From Solirubrobacterales bacterium (GTDB taxonomy: Bacteria > Actinomycetota > Thermoleophilia > Solirubrobacterales > Solirubrobacteraceae): a stretch of 5,591 nucleotides of DNA. Shown here in pieces: positions 1-5,194 of this stretch. Made by a program: the position numbers and the translations under genes. Within the stretch, counting starts at the first letter, position 1. Every line of letters begins with the position of its first letter. Location of the stretch: assembly GCA_019240015.1 (NCBI GenBank), contig JAFAZB010000001.1:1-5591 (forward strand), written 5' to 3'. The notes below the pieces were generated by a model. That model was not told the origin of the DNA and ran no database searches. It was given only the letters and a program-made list of their open reading frames with translations.

Positions 1-735
1 CATGATCACCGGCCCGAACAACCAGCCGACGGCGCCGGTGCCCTTGCGCTGGATCGCGAACAGCCCAATCAGGATGCCCAGCGAGATCGGCACCACCAGA
101 TGTCCGAGGCCCGGATCGACCACCTTCAACCCCTCGACCGCGGACAGGACGGAGATCGCCGGCGTGATCATCCCGTCGCCGAAGAACAGCGACGCGCCGA
201 AGATGCCGAGCGTCACCAGCACGGCCGCGTGGACCACCTTGCGCCGCCGGATCAGCGCCGTCAAGGCCATGATCCCGCCATCCCCGCGGTTGTGGGCGCG
301 CATGATGAAGCCCGCGTACTTGATCGTCACGACGACCGTCAGCGCCCAGAAGATCAGCGAGACGACCCCGTAGACGCCGGCCACGGTGGCGTGCGCCGCG
401 GCGCGGTGCTGGGTGAAGATCACCTGCTCGGTGTAGAGCGGGCTGGTACCGATGTCGCCGTACACGACGCCGAGCGCGCCCAGCGCGAGCACCGCGCGCC
501 CGGCGTGTGCAACGACGTCGCGCTCGGGATCGGCCGCTGCCGTCAGAGCCGCGGAAGGACGCAGGTCCTCGGGCGGGGGCGCCGGATGCACGGGCCACTG
601 CCCGAGCTTGTGGGCCGCCTCGTTGAAGCTCCGCCGCAGCCCCGACCGCGTGGGCGAGCCGGCGCCGTCGCCGCGAGCTTCCGGGCCGAGCTTGTGCGCC
701 CCCTCGTCGAGGATTCGCCGCCGTACGTCGCTCAT
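1..735 (-). CDS. kup: Kup-type potassium uptake protein, N-terminal part (runs off left edge)
   Basis: The first 245 codons of a KUP/HAK/KT-family K+ transporter are present; the family is usually over 600 residues, so roughly the last 60% lies outside the window. These inner-membrane proteins take up K+, generally with protons. The sequence shows the family signature GVVYGDIGTSPLY at residues 89-101 in the first membrane segment. It also shows RAHNRGDGGIMALTAL (146-161) and GDGMITPAISVLSAVEG (186-202), both typical of Kup. Hydrophobic segments lie at about 80-100, 119-145, 168-186 and 213-228. The start at 735 has a GGTGGG ribosome site (744-749) 8 bases upstream. The N-terminal cytoplasmic extension of about 78 residues is long and Pro/Arg-rich, and contains a duplicated motif (EGAHKLG at 11-17, EAAHKLG at 39-45). 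The gene lies 129 bases downstream of the YciI-like gene on the same strand, with a structured leader between them. The family assignment is firm; the cut-off C-terminus cannot be judged. Confidence 0.95.
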   Translation of the reverse strand, partial: MSDVRRRILDEGAHKLGPEARGDGAGSPTRSGLRRSFNEAAHKLGQWPVHPAPPPEDLRPSAALTAAADPERDVVAHAGRAVLALGALGVVYGDIGTSPLYTEQVIFTQHRAAAHATVAGVYGVVSLIFWALTVVVTIKYAGFIMRAHNRGDGGIMALTALIRRRKVVHAAVLVTLGIFGASLFFGDGMITPAISVLSAVEGLKVVDPGLGHLVVPISLGILIGLFAIQRKGTGAVGWLFGPVIM

Positions 736-750
736 CGTTCGGACCCACCA

Positions 751-776
751 GCAGGCGCGGCGCCCCCCGCGCCTGC
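751..776 (-). promoter_or_regulatory. GC-rich stem-loop abutting the kup ribosome binding site
   Basis: Bases 751-760 (GCAGGCGCGG) and 767-776 (CCGCGCCTGC) are perfect reverse complements, giving a 10-bp stem with a 6-base loop. In the kup transcript the hairpin ends one base before the GGTGGG ribosome site (749-744). No T-run follows on either strand, so it is not a classic intrinsic terminator. It could act in the kup leader on translation, or mark the 3' end of the yciI-like transcript. The structure is seen directly; the role is inferred. Confidence 0.5.
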
Positions 777-778
777 AG

Positions 779-816
779 ACGATCGGCTCCCGTCAACGGC
801 CATCGCGGGAGATCGT
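779..816 (-). promoter_or_regulatory. Second stem-loop in the leader between the YciI-like gene and kup
   Basis: The arms are 787-792 (CTCCCG) with 806-811 (CGGGAG), continued by 779-783 (ACGAT) with 812-816 (ATCGT). A 3-base bulge lies at 784-786 and the apical loop has 13 bases. It sits two bases from the first hairpin, so about half of the 129-base gap can fold into two consecutive stems. A TACGAT hexamer reading toward kup (817-812) overlaps the outer arm and could be a -10 box, but no good -35 was found at normal spacing. I could not match the region to the c-di-AMP (ydaO) riboswitch that precedes some potassium transporter genes. Confidence 0.35.
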
Positions 817-864
817 AGACTCGCCCGCACGCAGGCCGCGCAAGCCGTGGACCGTCGCCGGCGA

Positions 865-1164
865 TCAGCGTTCGCGAACGTGACCCGCCGCCAGGCGCCC
901 GAGCTCGAACGCCGCGGTTGCGCTCGTCACGACCGGGTCCTGCGCCGCAAACTCGCGCAGCGCCTGCTCATCGTCCGTCTCGACCACGGCGAGGCCGTAC
1001 GAGTCCTCGTCGGTGAGGACCGGTCCGAACACGACCATCTCGCCGCGCTCGAGGTACGGACGCCAGTGCGCGGCGTGGCGGTTCATGATCTCCCGCTCGG
1101 AATCGGTGAGCGTCTGGGCAAAGTTCGGGCGCGGAGCGATCAGGCGCAGGACGAACGTGGGCAT
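865..1164 (-). CDS. YciI-like (YCII-related) small protein, function unknown
   Basis: This is a 99-residue cytoplasmic protein with the look of the YCII-related family, small alpha/beta ferredoxin-like dimers in which a conserved His has been proposed as an active-site residue. The sequence starts with a beta strand FVLRLIAPRPNF (residues 4-15). A helix with His30 and His33 follows (MNRHAAHW), then RGEMVVFGPVLTDEDSYGLAVVE (40-62), where GPVL and YGL are typical. DEQALREFAAQDPVV (65-79) matches the usual helix and DP motif. I chose the start at 1164 because family homology begins there. An upstream in-frame ATG at 1239 would add 25 Arg-rich residues unlike the family and lies inside a palindrome. 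The ribosome site before 1164 is weak (AGAG about 7 bases upstream). The esterase stop is 99 bases upstream, so co-transcription is possible but unproven. No specific substrate can be assigned. Confidence 0.85.
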   Translation of the reverse strand: MPTFVLRLIAPRPNFAQTLTDSEREIMNRHAAHWRPYLERGEMVVFGPVLTDEDSYGLAVVETDDEQALREFAAQDPVVTSATAAFELGRLAAGHVRER

Positions 1165-1230
1165 GGGGCGGACTCTACGGTCGCCGACGGTCGTCCTCGC
1201 TCGGTCGCGCATGGAATCCGTGACCCGCGA

Positions 1231-1248
1231 TGGCCGCACGTGCGGCCA
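1231..1248. repeat. Perfect 18-bp palindrome centred on CACGTG
   Basis: The string TGGCCGCACGTGCGGCCA is its own reverse complement. After one mismatch, 1227-1229 pair with 1250-1252, extending the symmetry. It begins 15 bases after the esterase stop codon and is centred about 75 bases before the YciI-like start, so it could be a protein-binding site for that gene. As RNA it would form a 7-bp stem with an ACGT loop and might help end the esterase transcript. No T-run follows on the minus strand, which argues against a standard intrinsic terminator. Confidence 0.55.
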
Positions 1249-1263
1249 CCGCCGACCACCGCT

Positions 1264-2994
1264 CTACGTTCGGCGGATCGAGTGGCGACCAGCTCGAGAC
1301 TCACTTCGCCGGAGGCCGGGGTGGAACGGGTTGGTCAGCTGGACAGTGTGCCGGCAGGTGTAGCTGCTGGCCTGGTTGGGATCGCCCCCGGTATAGACGG
1401 CGTCCGGGTCCGGGTAGGGGCAGAGCGGCCGGGTAACCGCCTGTCCGTTGATCGTCCCGCTGGCTGGCAGGACGTCGGGTGCCTGTCCCTTTTCGACCCA
1501 GTCGACGACAGCCTGCATTGGGTTAGTGGGTGCCACGCTGGCGGGCCCGGGCGTGCCGCAGTGGGCCACTCCTGGCGCGAGGAAGTAGCGGAAGAACTGC
1601 TCGGTCGGCCGCACGCCGCCCATCGCGGACAGGGCGCGGTTGTAGTAGTTGATGCTGTCGCCAGTGAAGATCAGCTGGTCTGCGAGCCCCTGCCACATGA
1701 GGAGCTTCCCGCCGGCATCCCGGAAGGCTCTCAGGTTGGGGTTATCGGTGGCCAGCGCGTAGTCGAACATCCTCCCCGAGGTCACGAAGTCCTGCCAGAA
1801 CTGCTGGTAGGTCTCCTCGGTGTACTGCCAGCTCGGATCCTGTTTGATCCAGTTCTGGTACCAGTCGAGGCTCGGTATGAACGGCGCCCCGACCTGCGGC
1901 CCGATGCCGTTGTTCGGTCCAGCCGTCGCGGCAAGTGTCAGCCCGGGGGTGGAGCCCATGTCGGCTCCCGGCTCGAGCCCGAACCAGACTGGGACGCCGC
2001 GCTTGAGGTTCGACTGCGAGCCCGAATACCGAGGTCCTTGCCAGATCTCCTGAACGACCAGCGCATCGGTGGCTGTGAACTTCCCGCAGGGCGTGCTTGA
2101 CCCGATCAGGCTCTTCAGGACACCGACCACGTCGCACGTGCGCGGGTCGAAGACGCCATCGATCTGGCCGTTCTGGTCGCGGCAGTGCGCCTGCAGGGCG
2201 GTGTTCACGGCCGCCTCCTTGCAGGGCGGCAGCTCGTCCTGGTTCCACTCCATCACCAACTGCGGCCACATCTGAGCGTTCATGAACTGGGGCCAGTTCA
2301 ATGCCGGGGCGCCGGCGAGAATCCCGTTGAAGTCAGTCGGATACTTCTGGGCCTCGGACAATCCCTGGCGGCCACCGGTGGAGCAACCGTTCCAGAACGA
2401 ATACTGCGGAACCAAGCCGTAGTAGGCATCGACAACTGCCTTTGACTCGACGGCCATCAGGTGCATCGCGAGGAAGCCGAAGTCATTGATCCGGCTCCAG
2501 TTCAAGCCTCCGGTCGGGTTCGTCACCCAGTGCGAGGTCAGCAGCAGCTCCTGATGACCGCAATCGGTGGTCGACGTCGCGTAGCCGGCGGCCAGCTGAT
2601 CTGTGGCGGGGGTCGCGGGGTTGCAGTAGACGCCCCCTCCCTCTGCCATGTAGTTCCCGTGCCAGTTGGTATCCGGCAAGGTCAGATCGATGTGGATGTC
2701 TCCGGGCAGTCCGCCGCGCGGGTCCGAACTGTCGATCACCTCGACCTGCATGTTGCAATATGCCGGTACGCCTCCCGCTGCCGGGACGTCTGTGGCGTAG
2801 GTGACGTGCCCACCCGAAGGCAACGACAGCGTCGCGAGCGCGGCGCACGGCTCGACTGGAGCCCGCCCCGCGGCGGTCCGGCTCGCTGCCTGCGCTGCCA
2901 CCGCGCCCCCACCCAGCACAACGGTCACGAGCACTATCAACCACCGCATCGCAAGATGCGGTTCACGCCACCGTCGCATCCGCCAGCTGCTCAT
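1264..2994 (-). CDS. Secreted tannase / feruloyl esterase family hydrolase
   Basis: This 576-residue alpha/beta hydrolase belongs to the tannase family, whose members cut esters of gallic, ferulic and related aromatic acids; MHETase also belongs here. A Sec-type signal peptide is visible: a basic start (RMRRWREPHLAMR), a hydrophobic core at about 18-34 and a likely cut after AQA (34-36). The nucleophile elbow is GCSTGG (203-208) with Ser205. The other catalytic residues are Asp439 in GLADQ and His478 in GVAHCG. Cys204 and Cys479 flank Ser and His, forming the family's CS-D-HC disulfide arrangement. A calcium-loop-like stretch, DQNGQIDGVFDP (273-284), lies between Cys271 and Cys287. There are 12 cysteines in all, fitting an oxidised extracellular protein. 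The last residues after Cys547 form an Arg-rich tail. The ribosome site GGAGG (3002-3006) is 7 bases from the start. The gene is divergent from the acid-CoA ligase, suggesting it feeds that enzyme. The exact ester substrate is not readable from sequence. Confidence 0.93.
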   Translation of the reverse strand: MSSWRMRRWREPHLAMRWLIVLVTVVLGGGAVAAQAASRTAAGRAPVEPCAALATLSLPSGGHVTYATDVPAAGGVPAYCNMQVEVIDSSDPRGGLPGDIHIDLTLPDTNWHGNYMAEGGGVYCNPATPATDQLAAGYATSTTDCGHQELLLTSHWVTNPTGGLNWSRINDFGFLAMHLMAVESKAVVDAYYGLVPQYSFWNGCSTGGRQGLSEAQKYPTDFNGILAGAPALNWPQFMNAQMWPQLVMEWNQDELPPCKEAAVNTALQAHCRDQNGQIDGVFDPRTCDVVGVLKSLIGSSTPCGKFTATDALVVQEIWQGPRYSGSQSNLKRGVPVWFGLEPGADMGSTPGLTLAATAGPNNGIGPQVGAPFIPSLDWYQNWIKQDPSWQYTEETYQQFWQDFVTSGRMFDYALATDNPNLRAFRDAGGKLLMWQGLADQLIFTGDSINYYNRALSAMGGVRPTEQFFRYFLAPGVAHCGTPGPASVAPTNPMQAVVDWVEKGQAPDVLPASGTINGQAVTRPLCPYPDPDAVYTGGDPNQASSYTCRHTVQLTNPFHPGLRRSESRAGRHSIRRT

Positions 2995-3049
2995 CTCTCG
3001 TCCTCCAGCTCGTACCCAGCACGCAAGACTTTGGCCGTGCGCCGGCAGG

Positions 3050-3076
3050 TTAGTAGGTGCTCGAGGAATATGTCAA
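3050..3076 (-). promoter_or_regulatory. Candidate promoter for the esterase gene
   Basis: On the minus strand a perfect TTGACA -35 box lies at 3076-3071. The best -10-like hexamer is TACTAA at 3055-3050, with a short 15-base spacer; CTAACC at 3053-3048 gives 17 bases but a poorer match. The box points toward the esterase start at 2994 and would leave a leader of about 45-50 bases. The -35 is convincing and the -10 is weak. Confidence 0.4.
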
Positions 3077-3107
3077 GTTTTTAGACTGATGGCGGAGGTA
3101 GCTTGAC
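3072..3107. repeat. Inverted repeat GTCAAG/CTTGAC in the divergent promoter region
   Basis: GTCAAG at 3072-3077 and CTTGAC at 3102-3107 are exact reverse complements separated by 24 bases. They contain the two outward-facing -35 boxes, so the symmetry may come simply from back-to-back promoters. A regulator dimer bound across this span could also control both genes. Confidence 0.5.
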
Positions 3108-3131
3108 TTTTCGTTTATACCAAGGCTAAAT
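3103..3131 (+). promoter_or_regulatory. Candidate promoter for the ligase-regulator operon
   Basis: TTGACT (3103-3108) matches the -35 consensus at five of six bases. With a 17-base spacer it is followed by CTAAAT (3126-3131), a moderate -10 match. Transcription would start near 3138 and give a short leader with the AGGGGAGG ribosome site at 3149-3156, just before the ligase ATG. The spacing and position are good, but the -10 box matches the consensus at only three bases. Confidence 0.5.
3116..3123. promoter_or_regulatory. Possible GntR/FadR half-operator TATACCAA
   Basis: TATACCAA equals the right half and centre of the palindrome TTGGTATACCAA, of the TGGT-N-ACCA type seen with several FadR-subfamily regulators. 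The left half is poor, with 8 of 12 bases matching overall. It lies inside the spacer of the candidate ligase promoter, where a bound repressor would block transcription. This rests on motif likeness only. Confidence 0.25.
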
Positions 3132-3161
3132 CCCGCAAGTGATGCTCCAGGGGAGGCCCGC

Positions 3162-4460
3162 ATGCTGACCTCTCAGAGCTCGTCGGTCGCCGCCGACCGG
3201 CAAACGGTGCTCGAGCGCTTGAACCGGCTGATCGCGGCCGTCGCCCGCTCCAACGAATTCCAGCGAGAGCGCCTCGATGGCGTCTTCCTGGACTCCGTAG
3301 ACGATCTGCGCCAGATTCGCCCGATCGACAAGGACGATTTGCTGCGCGACCAGCAGGCCTATCCTCCGTTCGGCCGCAATCTCACCTACGCCGCTCAGCA
3401 ATATGTTCATCTGCACCAGACGAGCGGCACCTCCGGCTCGACGCTACGCGTGCTCGACACCGACGAGGACTGGGACTGGTGGCGCGGGTGCATGCACGAT
3501 GTCTTTGCCGCCGCGGGAGTTGGTCCCTCCGATCTCGTCGCGCTGGCCTACTCGTTCGGCCCGTACATCCAGTTCTGGGCCTCGTACGTTGGCGCCGGCG
3601 CGGTAGGTGCCAACAGGATCGCGCTCGGCGGGATGGACTCTGTCCAGCGGTTGGAGACGATCCGCGAGTACTCAGCCTCAGCGCTGGTCTGCACGCCGTC
3701 CTACGCGGTCCGACTGGCGAAGGTCGCCGACCAGAGAGGGCTGAGCGACGCACTGTCCTCGGTGAGGAGAATCATCTGTACAGGCGAGCCGGGAGCGTCG
3801 CTGCCAGTGGTTCGTGCGCAGATCGAGGCACTCTGGCAAGCCCGCTGTTTCGACCACGCGGGTCTTTCGGAGGTGGGGCCGTTCGGGTATCCATGCGCCG
3901 AGGGCGGCGGCGTCCATGTGAACGAGCGCGAGTTCGTCGTCGAAATCGTTGCGCCTGGAAGCGAAGATCCGGTCGCCGCCGGCGAGCCCGGCGAGCTGAT
4001 CCTCACTGCGATCGGGCGCACGGGCTTCCCGGCGATTCGCTACCGCACCGGGGACGTCGTCGAATGTTGCGAGACTCCCTGCCCTGCTGGACATACCGAT
4101 CGGTGGCTCCCCGGCGGGATCCTCGGTCGAACCGACGACATGGCCGTGATCCGCGGGATGAACGTATTTCCGTCTGCAATCGAGCAGGTACTACGGGAGT
4201 TTGACGAGATCGGCGAGTTTCGGATCACCTACTACACCGAACCGACGGCGATGGACGAGGTCAAGGTGGAGGTTGAGCTCGCGCAACCCACGCAGGGGCG
4301 TGCGATCCAGGCTCGGCTACGCACGCGCCTCGGGCTCAGGGTGAGAATCGTTCCTCTCAAACCTGGGATCCTCCCGACCCCGAGTGGCAAGACACGCCGG
4401 GTGATCGACATGCGACAGGTTCCCGGCCGGCGCTTGGCGGCAGGACGGGGGTCAGGATGA
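3162..4460 (+). CDS. PaaK-like acid-CoA ligase (adenylate-forming enzyme)
   Basis: This 432-residue protein is close in length to phenylacetate-CoA ligase (PaaK). Such enzymes adenylate a carboxylic acid with ATP and transfer it to CoA in the cytoplasm. Motifs appear in order: the phosphate loop TSGTSGST (87-94); DHAGLSEVGP (231-240), the A5 position; YRTGD (294-298); GRTDDM (322-327) followed by IRGMNVFPSAIE (330-341), which leads into the C-terminal domain; and PSGKTRR (407-413) with the likely catalytic Lys410. Cys245, His252, Cys302/303 and Cys307 sit where many PaaK-like proteins have a Cys/His cluster, possibly a structural zinc site. The start has a strong AGGGGAGG ribosome site 5 bases upstream. 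The stop overlaps the start of the regulator (ATGA), so the two are translationally coupled. The adjacent tannase-family esterase suggests an aromatic acid substrate, but phenylacetate itself is not demonstrated. Confidence 0.92.
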   Translation: MLTSQSSSVAADRQTVLERLNRLIAAVARSNEFQRERLDGVFLDSVDDLRQIRPIDKDDLLRDQQAYPPFGRNLTYAAQQYVHLHQTSGTSGSTLRVLDTDEDWDWWRGCMHDVFAAAGVGPSDLVALAYSFGPYIQFWASYVGAGAVGANRIALGGMDSVQRLETIREYSASALVCTPSYAVRLAKVADQRGLSDALSSVRRIICTGEPGASLPVVRAQIEALWQARCFDHAGLSEVGPFGYPCAEGGGVHVNEREFVVEIVAPGSEDPVAAGEPGELILTAIGRTGFPAIRYRTGDVVECCETPCPAGHTDRWLPGGILGRTDDMAVIRGMNVFPSAIEQVLREFDEIGEFRITYYTEPTAMDEVKVEVELAQPTQGRAIQARLRTRLGLRVRIVPLKPGILPTPSGKTRRVIDMRQVPGRRLAAGRGSG

Positions 4461-5194
4461 GCTCGACGCTCGGGCGCGCGGACGCAACCGCCCCGCACAG
4501 CACCAGCCACGTTGTGGCCGAGCGCATTCGCAGCTTCGTCGCGGGCGAGCGGCTGAAGCCGGGGCATAGATTGGGGCGTGAGGAAGACCTCGCGCGCGAG
4601 TTCGGTGTCAGCCGCCCGACGCTACGCGAAGCGCTGCGCCTGCTCTCGAGCGAGCACCTCGTCCGAGCGTCGAAGGGTCCAGGCGGTGGGATCTTCGTCG
4701 CCGCCACACCTGAGCAAGGCATCGGCCTGAGCGTGAGTGCAGCGGTTGCGACGATGCTCGACGCACAGAGCATCGGGCTCGACGAGCTACTCGAAACGCG
4801 CATGCTGCTCGAGATCCCGCTCGCGGGACTCGCCGCCGCCCGCGCCAGCGAGGAGGATGTGGTCGTTCTTCGGGCGCTGGTCGAGCGCGTCAACGCAGCA
4901 GCCACGGATCACGAGCGCACGATCGAGGCTGACGCACGGCTCCACCACCTGGTCGCGCAGATCGCCGACAACCGGCTGGCCGGCGCATTGACCGGATGGA
5001 TCGTCGACGTGCTCCAGCCGCGGCTTGCCGCCGTGATCCAGCCGGCCGTCGTCGCAAGCGTGATTGCCGACCAGCACCGTGACCTGCTCGAGGCGATCGT
5101 GCGCGGCGACCCCGCCGCCGCCGAGCGCGCGATGCGCGAGCACCTCGTGTACCTGCGGGATGTGGTGAGCGCGATCGAGCAGTCTGCTCAATAG
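4457..5194 (+). CDS. GntR-family transcriptional regulator, FadR subfamily (FCD domain)
   Basis: This 245-residue regulator has an N-terminal winged helix (about 15-82). Its recognition region is LAREFGVSRPTLREALRLL (45-63), and the wing carries GPGGGIFV (74-81). The all-helical FCD effector domain follows (about 105-240). The four expected metal ligands are all present: Asp159 and His163 (DxxxH), His207 (QH) and His229 (EH). FCD proteins commonly bind a carboxylate through such a metal, fitting control by an organic acid or related ligand. The ATG overlaps the ligase stop by four bases, with GGGGG (4447-4451) 5 bases upstream, so the protein is made together with the ligase. It probably regulates the divergent promoter region and itself. 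Whether it represses or activates cannot be read; many relatives are repressors relieved by pathway intermediates. Confidence 0.93.
   Translation: MSSTLGRADATAPHSTSHVVAERIRSFVAGERLKPGHRLGREEDLAREFGVSRPTLREALRLLSSEHLVRASKGPGGGIFVAATPEQGIGLSVSAAVATMLDAQSIGLDELLETRMLLEIPLAGLAAARASEEDVVVLRALVERVNAAATDHERTIEADARLHHLVAQIADNRLAGALTGWIVDVLQPRLAAVIQPAVVASVIADQHRDLLEAIVRGDPAAAERAMREHLVYLRDVVSAIEQSAQ

Noticed and set aside
751..776. Intrinsic terminator for the YciI-like transcript.
   Set aside because: The stem is strong but no T-run follows on the minus strand, and the structure abuts the kup ribosome site, so a terminator call is not supported.
736..864. c-di-AMP (ydaO-type) riboswitch before kup.
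   Set aside because: The gap is short and I could not find the conserved sequence blocks of that riboswitch; only generic stem-loops are visible.
1162..1239. Longer N-terminus for the YciI-like protein, starting at 1239.
   Set aside because: The extra 25 residues are Arg-rich and outside the family's fold. Family similarity begins with MPTFVLRLIAP, and the upstream ATG falls inside the palindrome.
100..2100. A 666-codon open frame on the plus strand spanning kup, the YciI-like gene and much of the esterase in antisense.
   Set aside because: It crosses three recognisable minus-strand genes and two intergenic gaps. The product is Arg/Asp/Val/Gly-rich without any recognisable domain, as expected for a GC-rich antisense shadow.
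2949..2994. Twin-arginine signal on the esterase (MRRWREP).
   Set aside because: The RR pair is not followed by the usual xFLK-type pattern, and the stretch is better read as the basic region of a Sec signal peptide.
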